NCBI GenBank assembly: GCA_027972325.1
Contig: JAPMOS010000008.1
Coordinates: 304,001 to 368,000 of the forward strand
Length of the DNA stretch: 64,000 nt
Direction: 5' to 3'
Origin: Paratrimastix pyriformis
Taxonomy: Eukaryota; Preaxostyla; Paratrimastigidae
Positions within the stretch are counted from its first letter, which is position 1, and every line of letters starts with the position of its first letter. The position numbers and the translations under genes are program-made. The notes beneath the pieces are model-generated. The model was not told where the DNA came from and did no database searches. It worked only from the letters and a program-made list of their open reading frames with translations. Shown here one piece after another: positions 43,845 through 53,182 of the stretch.

Positions 43845-45912
43845 TCAGTCGATGATGGTCACGGCGTCGTCCTTGTGCCAGAGGGAGACCGCGAAGAAGC
43901 CCGGCTCGACCCCGGTGAAAGCCACGCCCTGGTCGACCCCGTTCAGGAGCATCCGCAGGTCGCGGCCCTCGAGGCGCAGCTCGACCAGGTCACCGTCGTG
44001 CCAGTTGCGCCCCCCGCCGAAGGGCTGCGCTCCCACGGGTCAACGGAAGGCAGGGGCGAGTGGTGACAAGCGGGCAGACAAGGGGACAGAGGAGGCCCAG
44101 CCGTACGGCCACCCGCCGCCACCCCCACGCGCGACAGTGACGGACCATGCCCTGGTCGTGGCATCCCGGGCCGAACTTGGTGGGGAGCTGCGAGTCGCCG
44201 CAGCCCTTGCCCTGGAGGGCCCACCCGCGGAGGGCCTGGCTGCCCACGTAGTTGGTGCCCAGGTCGTCGCCCACCCGGGGCACAATCCCCACCTCGACCG
44301 CCCCCCGGACACTCCGCTCGATGCGCAACAGGAACCGCGTCTGACCTGCAGGGGCGGAGCGGGGATGGGGGGGGGGGGGGATGACGGGATGACGGGATGA
44401 CGGGCGGGCGGGCGGGCGGGATGACGGGCGGGCGGGATGATGGGCGGGCGGGATGATGGGCGGGCGGGATGATGGGCGGGCGGGATGATGGGCGGGCGGG
44501 ATGACGGGCGGGCGGGATGACGGGCGGGCGGGCGGGCGGGCGGGCGGGCGGGCGGTGTGGGTGCCGGACCCGAGTCGGCGATGGACCGGTCGAGGGGGAC
44601 GGTGGTCCACTCCACCCCGTCAGCTTGCGGAAGGTGTGCATGCCGTTGGTCACCTGGGCGTGATCGGGGAAGAGCGGGCTGAAGGCCTGCGTCCGGAAGC
44701 CTGGTGGGGGCGATGAGGGGAGCGAGGAGAGGAGGAGACCGGGAGACAAAAGGTCAGGAGAAGGAGGAGGGGGGGTGATATAGACCCTGCCCTTGCAGCC
44801 TGGCGAGAGCCGCCTGCATCTCAGCGATGGTGGCTTCTTGCTCCTGCGCAGACCAGTCCAGAAGGTCGACGGGCGAGCAATGAGGAGAGGTGGTGGAGAC
44901 CAGGGCACGAGAGGTCAGGGCACCCGGGGGGGGGGGGGGGGGGGGGGGGGGGATGACAGACCGCGACGACAGTGACGAGGAGGGTCATGTGGACACCCGG
45001 CTCCTGCTCGAGGTGTTCGCGAAGCTTCTCCCGGATAATCTGCGAGGGAGAGAACCGCCCCGGAGGAGGATGCGGCTGTGGATGTGGGGGCGGGGTGAGG
45101 CAGACCCTGGCTCCGCACCCCCGCACGGGGCAGGAGATCTCCAGGTGGGGACACACCCGGTCGTGAGCCGCCGCCTGGCCTTGGCTGATCCGCACCCCGC
45201 AGCCATTGGGGCAGTCCATCGGGCGCTGAGGGCATGTCGCCCGGTGGCTCTGGCGGCGGGTGGAGGAAGGGGAGGGCGGGACGGGGTGAGCGCGACGAGA
45301 AAAGATTGTTTGACGCGAACCTCGAGGTCTTGAAAGCAGATCTCAATATGACAATCTTGACAGGGGACTCGTCGCTTCGGGCATTCAAGGAGGTGAGCCG
45401 CCAGATCGCGGATCAGGAGATGTTCCGAACAGCCGACATTTGGACACGATACCGGGGAATATTCGCAAGCCGATTGGTGCGTCGCCACCTCTTCCACCTT
45501 TCCCGCCCACTGGCAACCATCCTCCACGTTCGAACAGTGGATCTCAAGCCTGTGAAACCGAAGAACGTGAGGAATTGTGAACTGAATAAAGACCGGTCAA
45601 TAATATTCGAAACAATGTGATTCGGCGCGTACAACTGCTCGATGGGTGGGAGTGTGCCCCGGTCGATGGGGCATGTCTTGTTTTTCTGAAGCCACTTCCT
45701 AGCGGCCGGGGACGGAGTAGAACATTGGCGCAAAGCTCGTGGGCATGCGCAGACTTGATACAAGCCTCACAATACGTGTGAAGCGATGCGCACAGCAGAG
45801 AAACGGGTTTTCTGAAAACAGAGGTGCAAATTGGACAAATCAGCTCGGGAAGTAGCTCTTCTCGTTTGACAAAGAGCTCTTGTGGGTACCCTCCAAGCGA
45901 TTCGTCACCCAT
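43845..45912 (-). CDS. RING finger / TRAF-type zinc finger protein, probable E3 ubiquitin ligase
   Basis: The start at 45912 gives MGDESLGGYPQELFVKREEL. A RING follows, ELICPICTSVFRKPVSLLC-ASLHTYCEACIK, then KWLQKNKTCPIDRGTLPP after an intron that begins GTCTG. TRAF-type zinc fingers come next: NVEDGCQWAGKVEEVATHQS, CEYSPVSCPNVGCSEHLLIR, LLECPKRRVPCQDC and MDCPNGCGVRISQGQAAAHD, CPHLEISCPVRGCGARV. A coiled-coil segment (IREKLREHLEQEPGVH, EATIAEMQAALARLQGQ) leads to a C-terminal beta-rich region: TRFLLRIERSVRGAVEVGIV, ALRGWALQGKGCGDSQLPTK and ELRLEGRDLRMLLNGVDQGV, which resembles a SPRY/B30.2-like fold. RING plus TRAF fingers predicts ubiquitin-ligase activity; the target is unknown. About ten exons. 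The start is 69 bp from the divergent RPC4 gene. Confidence 0.83.
44370..44556 (-). repeat. GGGCGGGCGGGATGATG-type minisatellite in RING/TRAF intron
   Basis: Imperfect units built from GGGCGGGC and GGATGA(C/T) repeat about ten times between two exons of the C-terminal domain. Confidence 0.88.
44927..44952 (-). repeat. C26 homopolymer (coding strand) in RING/TRAF intron
   Basis: 26 consecutive G on the plus strand within an intron of the minus-strand gene. Confidence 0.93.
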
Positions 45913-45981
45913 GAACGCAGGACCTGATGACCACAAAAAAATAGGGTCCTTCACCCCGAGGGTTCATTTATCACCCAGCAA

Positions 45982-47409
45982 ATGAGCACGCCGCCCCCTG
46001 CGCCCCCTGGTTCACAGCGCCCGGAAAGACTCTCTTCGCTACGCCGGGACCCCACCCACACACTCGGCGGCGTTCAAAAGGTTCGACGCCCGATGAAGAT
46101 TCGATCTCTCATTTCCCTCCCCACCAGCAAAAATTCGTCCCCACGCCACCGCCCCTGCAAAGGCGACGTCTCCCAGAAGAGAAGGAAACGGAATAGTCTG
46201 CTTGAGACTTTTGCAGTCGCGACTTACTGATCGGCTCCTCAGTGGCAACGTGGACGAGCTGCTGAGTGGCGACCTTCCCGAGCTTTTGAAGGAGCCCCAA
46301 AAGCGCGAAAAGAGGAAGCCGAAAGGCGCATTCCAGCGGCCAGGTCAAAACCTCCGCCCCCTCCGCCCCTCCACCCCTCCCGACACCCCACTCCCCCTCC
46401 CCACGGCACTGACCTCGTTTGTATTCATTGTGACCCCTCGCACAGAGATGGCCGCCCCCCGTGTTGTCTTTGCGGGCACCGCCAGCACCACCAAGACCGC
46501 ATCCGCGGCCACCACACGCCACGTCGCCTCGGGTCTGCCGCCATTGCCCGGGTCTCCCCTCGCCCTTTTTGGGTCCGGTGTCCCATCGCCGCCTCGCCCG
46601 CTCCCCGCCTGCTCGGTTCCCGCATGGCAGATGTCCGATACGGCGCCATGCCCGCTGGCGAGGTCAACCAGGTTTGTATCGCCCCCTCCCCATCCCCCAG
46701 TCCTCGCCCTGCCCTGTGGCGACTCCTGGCCTCAGTCTCATACCCCCCCCCCCCCCCCCCCCGGACGGGCTCCAGGTTCCACTGACGCTGTGCCCGGTGC
46801 TTGTGCCCTTCCCGGCCAGCCTGGAGGGGTACATGAGCTACCAGCGGGCCCAGTCGCGCCCCGACCAGGACGACGACGAGGCCGAGGCCGAGGCGGTCCC
46901 CGTCACGGCCACCGAGACCCCGCCCCCACCGAGGAGGCCAAGGGTTCGCACACTCCGGCGAGTCTTCCCCGTGTCCCGTCCCGTCCCCCCGTCCCGTCCC
47001 GTCCCGTCCCGTCCCCTCCCCCTCCGCCTCCTCCCTCCCTCCCCCTCCCTCCCTCCCCCCTCCCCCCTCCCTCCCTCCCCTCCCTCCCAACCACCATCAC
47101 CGAACGCCAGAGGGCCCCGCCTCGGCGGCCGCTGCTGTGCCCGTGCCTGCGGTGCCTGAGGCCAGCCCCCCGACCTCCGGGACGGAGCACACCGAGGACG
47201 CCGACCAGGCGACCGTCTTCGAGATGGAGGGCGCCCCGCCCGAGCACGACCAGTTTGGGGCGGCTCGGTCCTCGTCGACCCGAGACAGGCGTCCGTCCGC
47301 CGCCGGGGGGGGGAGGGGGGGGGTCGTCTGGACTGCGAGATGGCACGGCCTCGAGGTGTCCATCATCATGACCTGTTTTGGCCTGTTTTGATCTGTCTTC
47401 GCCCGGCCG

Positions 47410-47444
<35 letters not shown>

Positions 47445-48469
47445 AGAAACTGTTCAACGACGACGAGCTTGTCTTCATCCAGCTGCCGACCAACCTGCCC
47501 ACCCTCTCGGCGGCCGCGGCCCGGGAGCATGCCCGCACCCTGCACCAGCGCCACTCCACCCCCGGTCGACCTCAGCCAGCCCGTCCCCAGGCCCAGCCCG
47601 AGCAGAAGGCTCATGGTCGGCCGCCCGCCCTGCCCCCCGCCCCACCCCGCCCCTGCTCGTCTCGCCTCCCGCCGGGACTCACGGGCTGCTCGGGGCTCCC
47701 TATGGCACTGCAGACCTGCCCATCTTCACGCCCGGCATCGGCATCCCGGTGGCCCCCAGCCCGGCCCCTCGGGGACCCCGTCCCGGACGCCGCCAAGCCG
47801 ACACCAACGCCCGGCCCCGAGGGGCCCAAGGGACAGGGTCCGCGCGCCTCCGCACACCCGCCCTCCTCCACTCATCCTCCTCATCCTCGCCCCCGCACTG
47901 TCCGCAGAGCCCATCACGCCGCACGTGCACCCGCCGACCCCCCTGAGCGGGATGCCCTCGGGCCACCTGGGCAAGCTGCAGCTGCTCCAGTCGGGCCGCG
48001 TGCGGCTCGTCGTGGGGCCCGCCCAGTACCTCGTCCGTCCCTCCACCACCACCCTCTGCCCCTCCGCCGCCCACCGCGGGCCGTGAGACTCAGTTTCCTT
48101 CACCCGCCGTCCACCCCCCTTCAGCTCGAGGACGCGGCCGCCTTCCACTTCCACCAGCAGCTGCTCCACGTGCAGCGGGACCAGCGGGTCCTCACCACCG
48201 TGGGGGATGTCGTCCGCCGGATGGTCTGCGTGCCCGACTTTGCCGGCCAGCTGCTGCCCATGACCGGGGCCGAGGTGGCCGCCCCGGGCCCCGCCGCCCC
48301 GTCGGCCTTCGAGGAGGCCGAGGACGTCGTCACCCCGCCCACGGCCAGCCCGCATCCGACCGCCGCTCCCCCCGCGGCGGCCCAGGAGACCATCCCACCG
48401 CCCCCCGCTCAGGAGGGGCCCAAAGGGGCCCCCACGGCCCCCACCCAGAGCGCCGCACCCCCGAGGTAA
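45982..48469 (+). CDS. POLR3D: RNA polymerase III subunit RPC4 (RPC53/POLR3D)
   Basis: RPC4 pairs with RPC5 in a TFIIF-like module of RNA polymerase III. The start gives MSTPPPAPPGSQRPERLSSL and then RRDPTHTLGGVQK, matching the conserved N-terminal SIRSRDLTLGGVKK of animal RPC4. Basic and acidic linkers follow, including DELLSGDLPELLKEPQKR. The conserved C-terminal domain is ELVFIQLPTNLPTL, then GHLGKLQLLQSGRVRLVVGP, FHFHQQLLHVQRDQRVLTTV and GDVVRRMVCVPDFAGQL, in the family order. An extra ~75-residue Ala/Pro/Thr tail follows, absent from the human protein. About eight exons. One intron near 47400 has its C43 tract directly against the acceptor CTCAG. Confidence 0.9.
46743..46762 (+). repeat. 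C20 homopolymer in RPC4 intron
   Basis: 20 consecutive C on the coding strand, about 15 nt before a TCCAG acceptor candidate. Confidence 0.9.
47410..47452 (+). repeat. C43 homopolymer acting as polypyrimidine tract in RPC4
   Basis: 43 consecutive C end four nucleotides before the exon that begins AAACTGTTCAACG, immediately followed by TCAG. Its position is that of a 3' splice-site pyrimidine tract. Confidence 0.9.
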
Positions 48470-48788
48470 CTCCGGTTCATCCTCCCCTCCCCTGCGGAAC
48501 AGACGTGGAATTGTGGAATGCGCGAGCCGCCCCTCCCACCAACGGCGAGGCTACACAGTTCGGGTGCATCTCTTGGTCGAAGAAAAGACACCCAAAGCGG
48601 ACACGCCGAGAGGGCAGGACGGTCGAAACAAGCCACCGGGGGGGGGGCAGCGTGCCCCGCGGGGGGGGCCGGGATAGCCAGAGATCCCCATTGGGGGGTC
48701 GATAAGTCGCCAAGCCGGCCGGGCGGCACCCATCCTGGCAAAGCCCCCCCGACGTTGCTGCGGATCGGGGAGGTGCTGGCGGACGCGT
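48470..48788. other. Convergent intergenic region RPC4 / p23
   Basis: About 320 bp with no gene seen. Presumably both 3' UTRs. Confidence 0.5.
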
Positions 48789-49218
48789 TCAGGCAGTCTT
48801 GGGGGCTTCCTCGGCGGCGGGGGCGGCGGGGGCAGCCTCCTTCTTCTCCTCCTCGGCCTTCTCGGGCTCGTCCAGGTCGGGGATGTCTGGACGGGGTGAT
48901 GCCATCTCATGAACAACAAAAAGGAAAAAGAGGCGAGGACAGACCACCGTCATCGTCGCTGTCGTCACCCTGGGGAGCAGAGCCCATGTCGCCCATCCCC
49001 ATGCCGCCCATGCCAGCCATGCCCTGGAGGGCGCTCAGGTCTAGAGGGGCACCCAGGACGATGAGTGTCAGGGAGCAAAAAGTCACGAACCCATGCCTTC
49101 CATCCCAGGCATGCCGCCCATCATGCCGCCCATGCCGCCTTTGGGGAGGAATGAGAGTGGAACGTGAGCAAAACGCCAGGGGAAAACCATGCCAGCCCAG
49201 GTGGGAGAACAGCACGGA

Positions 49219-49250
<32 letters not shown>

Positions 49251-49867
49251 ATCGCCAAGGTCGGGATAGGCGGGAGCCTAGCGAGATCGAAATGTCAGCC
49301 AAGTGGGACGGGATGAAGCGTGCAAAACATACCTCAGAGGTGTGCTCCTCATCCTGATCAACCCAGTGCTGCCAGTCAACCTAGAAAGGAACAAAAAGAA
49401 ACAAAGAAGGAAAGAAATCCAGAATAGAGGGGAACGGAGGGTTTAAAAAAAAAAAAGTGAGCTCATGCAATTAGAGTGGAAAAAATGAACCTTCAGATAA
49501 TGAGGCTTGCCGGAAGCCTTCAGGAGACGAGGCCACCACTCGGGAGTGTTCTTCATGAGGAAGAAGTTGACGGAGCGGGGAGTGCGCTCGAACTTCGATT
49601 CCTACAAAATGAATCGCGGTGAAGAACAGCAACAACAGCCAAGCAGCTGCAGACCTCCATCTTAATCTCACCGAAAAGCTCAAGATCGAGAGCGTACTGC
49701 TTCTTATCAGTGCCGCCAACGCCAGAGAAGTGAATGCGACCCTCAGGCGCGATGGAGATCTCGGCAGTGGGAGCAACAGAGGGGAGGTTGATCGTCACCC
49801 AGACGTGGGGAGTCCGCTGAGCCCACTGAACTTCGGGAGTCCTGAACGTTATTGAAAAATGAGCCAT
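48789..49867 (-). CDS. Hsp90 co-chaperone p23/Sba1
   Basis: p23 binds the ATP-closed Hsp90 dimer and slows its ATPase. The N-terminal CS domain reads EVQWAQRTPHVWVTINLP, then AEISIAPEGRIHFSGVGG, YALDLELFGEIKMEV, ESKFERTPRSVNFFLMKN and TPEWWPRLLKASGKPHYLK, VDWQHWVDQDEE, which is the full p23 signature. A Gly/Met-rich linker (GDMGGMGGMGGMG, GGMGGMMGGMPGMEG) and an acidic tail (DIPDLDEPEKAEEEKKE) follow, as in Sba1. Stop TGA is at 48789-48791. Start 49867 gives MAHFSITFRTPEVQW; another start or a short upstream exon cannot be excluded. About eight exons. Confidence 0.92.
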
Positions 49868-50255
49868 GGGATGAGCACATCGAACGGAACTGATGCGACA
49901 TAGCTTCTGTTTTGTGCTGGATATATCCGGGGCAAATCACACGGAATTCGGAGGTCTCCGCTGTTCGGTTTTCCCTCGATGGTGGTTTTTCGCCTTCTTC
50001 TTCCGGTACTTCCTCCCTGGATCTGCTTAGGGGAAGAGCGATCAGACGGAGCCGCACATATCCCTGTTGTTTTTTTCCCCATTCGGGAGTGTGGGGCCAC
50101 AGTTCGCCGGATTCGGGGCCCTCGTGCAGGGTTCCGGATAGGCGCCACTTACAAAGTGATGAGATCGGATTCGGCACTCGGGAGGTGACAGGGTTAAAAT
50201 TTGAACTCCGATAAATTTAGCCTGATACCCCACGGCCTTATATACCTTAAAGCAT
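49868..50255. other. Divergent promoter region p23 / protein kinase
   Basis: 388 bp with no convincing reading frame. A TTATATA motif at 50238-50244 is only ~12 nt before the kinase ATG, so it may not be that gene's TATA box unless a later ATG is used. Confidence 0.45.
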
Positions 50256-51508
50256 ATGACCACCACATGCGTCTCGCGTTCTCCGATTTCGCTCAAGCTT
50301 GAGCAATTCCTTCCAGTCCATCAACCCTCCGACGATTACTTCTCCCTGTTGGTTCCTCGGGGGAAGCTGGGCGACGGGACTGCCAGTGAAGTATTCCTGT
50401 TCGAATGCCCATCCACCGCTGGCGGCATTGAGAAGATCGCCGTTAAGGTGATGCGTGCTTCACGGGATTCCCTCAACGAGATTTATGGGCTGCTCCGCGC
50501 TGGCGCCTTCGAAGGCCGCCACCCGCACATTGTCCAAGCGTACTGGGCCAAATTTGGCCGTCCTGAGGTGACTTCTCCGGACTTCCATTCGTTCGAGTGG
50601 GTTTCTGTGGCCCTGGAACTTGCCGATTCTGACATCCTCAAGGTGCGCAACCGCTACGAGAGTGTCACCCAACTCCCGGTTGAATGGTCTGCATTCCCAC
50701 CACACAAAAAATCACAAAGATCTCCAAACAATGTCAATACTGAGGACTCACTCCTGACTTCCACTTTTCTCTTTGCCTTTTCTGATATTGCAGGTCGCGG
50801 TGGATGTGGGTTCGTGTCCTCGAGGCAGTGAATGATCTCCACACCGCCGGCGTCTACCACAACGACATCAAGGCCGAGAACATCCTGCTGGTTGGCCAGT
50901 TCCCTAACTACCGCCCCAAGGTGGCCGACTTCAGCCTGGCCGTGGCGAGCCCCATGCCTCGCGCGGGCAGCACGGGCACCCACTTCTACAACCCGCCCGA
51001 GGTGGCCGCTCACCTCACGTATCTGCCCGAGAAGGTTGACACCTGGGAACTGGGGGTGCTGCTGATCGTGATGCTCTGCAAGGCCTACCCGTGGGACAAC
51101 GCCCTTCCCAAGGACCCCGCCTTCGGCGCCTACATGCAGACGGGCATGCTGCCCCCCCACGTGGCCCAGTACCTCGATTACGGGGCGCAGGACCTCATCC
51201 GGCGCTGCCTGACCCCCGATGCCCACTCGCGTCCCGCCACGGCCGAGCTCCTCCGCCACCCGTGGGTCCTGGGCCTGCCCATGTCCAAGCCCGTCCCCAC
51301 CGCCACCATCACCGAGGTCTTCGCCCCCGCCGCCGACCCCACGCCCTCGGAGGCCCCCGAGACCCCCTCGCGCGCCGAGCTGCTTGGCGAGGAGCTCGAG
51401 GCGGGCGCCGACGCGGATGCCGATGCGGACCCGGCCATTGTCCTGGAAGTGGAGGAGAACCCGGCCCCTGCCCCCGAGGGCACCGGCCTCGACCACCTCT
51501 CCTTCTAG
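50256..51508 (+). CDS. Protein kinase with variant HND and DFS motifs
   Basis: Two exons, 50256-50686 and 50794-51508, join in frame to 381 residues. Kinase motifs in order: Gly-loop GKLGDGTASEVFLF, VAIK lysine in IAVKVM, Glu in the SLNEIYGLL helix, catalytic loop YHNDIKAENILL (HND in place of HRD; Asp, Lys and Asn kept), metal-binding PKVADFSLAV (DFS in place of DFG), activation-segment end GSTGTHFYNPPEVAAH (PPE in place of APE) and KVDTWELGVLL. The C-terminal ~90 residues are acidic and Ala/Pro-rich (GADADADADPAIVLEVEE). Asp and Lys needed for catalysis are present, so activity is plausible. No specific subfamily is assigned. Confidence 0.88.
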
Positions 51509-51857
51509 GGCCCCTGCTGCGCGTTTCTCGTTGCCTGACCGCTCTTGCTTGATTCCTGGTGAGCTCATTCCTTCATGGTTGTCGTGGGGTGCGCTCTCCT
51601 CTTCCCCCTCAAGGGGCGGGTCACTTGGGAACGGGATTTTTTTCCCTCCTCCAGTCGCTCGCCCTTCTTCTTTCCCCTTGCCCCACCGTCCACCCTCTGG
51701 GTGGGCGGCGATGTGGGACGGGGTCCTTTACTCTCTTTTTCGTTTTTTGTCGGTCCCTTTTTTTTCTTTCTTCTGTGTGGCGTTTCACTCTGAGAAGGAG
51801 TCGAAACTTAAAAAAATACCAAAGGAGAAGAAAAAATATATCGAAAAAAAATAATAA
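51509..51857. other. Convergent intergenic region kinase / methyltransferase
   Basis: T-rich (51720-51780) then A-rich (51800-51860) sequence, consistent with facing 3' UTRs. No gene seen. Confidence 0.55.
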
Positions 51858-53074
51858 TCACTCGTCTCGCCTCGTTTGGTCTTGGTTAGGGGCAGCCGCT
51901 GGGGCCGGGACAGGGGCTGGGGCTGGGGCTGGGGTCGCGGGGGCGGGCGGGGGCAGCCTGAGGACCCACATGGCTGTGGTCTCGGGGAGCAGCAGGGGCA
52001 CCGGGGGCGGAGCCGCCGCCTCGTCCCGTTCCTGTTGCCGCTCCGCAACATGGCAGTCGCAGGTGCATTCGGGCCGATTGACCAGCCTCTGGCCCCCCGG
52101 GAGCTCAACCGCCCGGGGGAGGGGCGCCGGAGGGGGTGATGTCGACTCGGCCCCCGCCTTGACGGTCTCCAAGCGCCGCTGCTCGTCGGGGCTCAGGGGC
52201 CGGAGCAGGGGCGCAAACTTCTTGCACGACCCGGCCGAGAAGAAGAATCGCATCAAGTCGGCGGCCTCTTGGGAGTCCCGGAAGAGGTAGTCCGAGCGGA
52301 ACGTGCTCCGGGCAAAGCCCCACTCGGTCAGCCAGCCGTAGTAGTGCGACCCGGCCCGGGTCGGCTGCTCCCCGCAACCCAACGTCTCCAGGATCACCAG
52401 GGCGCCGCCCGGGCGGGCCACTCTGCGCATCTCGCGCACGATCGCCCGGACGGCTCGCTTGCGGGCCCGGTCCCCCTGGGCGTACGTGTCGGCCACGGCA
52501 TAGGAGACTGTCCAGCCGGCAATGACGACGTCGGCACTGGCATCCCGTTGGGGGATATGCGCATTCTCGGCGCAGATCAGTTCGGTTCGGGCGCACCCAA
52601 GCGGGGTGGATGTGCCCTCGGGCGGGGATGATGGCGAGGCGGCGGCGCACTGTCTGAGGGCTGCCATGGGGGAGCAGCCACAGTAGCGGCATGGCCTCAA
52701 TTTGCGTGGGAGGGTCGGTGGCGATGGTGATGGGAGTGGAGAAGAGGATGGAGGTGGTGGTGTGGGAAGTGGGCAGTTGCGCTCGAGAACATAACGGAGC
52801 ATGTCCGGGGCGCGATCATATGCTATAATGGAATGGACGTGAGGGCCGAGCAGTCTCGACATTCTCCCCGTCCCTGAACCCAAGTCGCACACCTGAAGTA
52901 TGCGCTGTGTGTGGTGAGGTGAATCTGACGACGACGGACCACCGTGTTGTGATGGAAGATACCCAATCCGAGCAAATGCTCGTAAATGTGGCCAAAGGGG
53001 TCGTGCCTCCGTGTAATAACATCATACTCATGACATCGTTGCTTGTACATCTCTACATGGCCAGTCTTTTGCAT
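51858..53074 (-). CDS. Class I SAM-dependent methyltransferase
   Basis: The likely start at 53074 gives MQKTGHVEMYKQRCHEYDVI and then TRRHDPFGHIYEHLLGLGIF. An intron beginning GTGGT removes 50-60 nt, and the next exon opens VCDLGSGTGRMSRLLGP, motif I of Rossmann methyltransferases, with the acidic residue of motif II in IIAYDRAPDML. Later blocks are ICAENAHIPQRDASADVVIA (motif III/IV region), REMRRVARPGGALVILETLG (post-I LPGG-like) and HYYGWLTEWGFARSTFRSDY. The tail has a Cys cluster (RPECTCDCHVAERQQERDE) followed by a Pro/Ala low-complexity end. The substrate is unknown. A second intron may lie at about 52690-52760, where the frame is Pro/Ser low complexity. Confidence 0.78.
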
Positions 53075-53182
53075 CTTTTTTGGGGAGGTCTTCACTCTGG
53101 GGGAGGGTGTCTTCTTGTGGGAAGGACCGGAAGAGGAGAATCGTTAAAAACAAACAACAGCAAAAGCCACGCTGATGCCACA

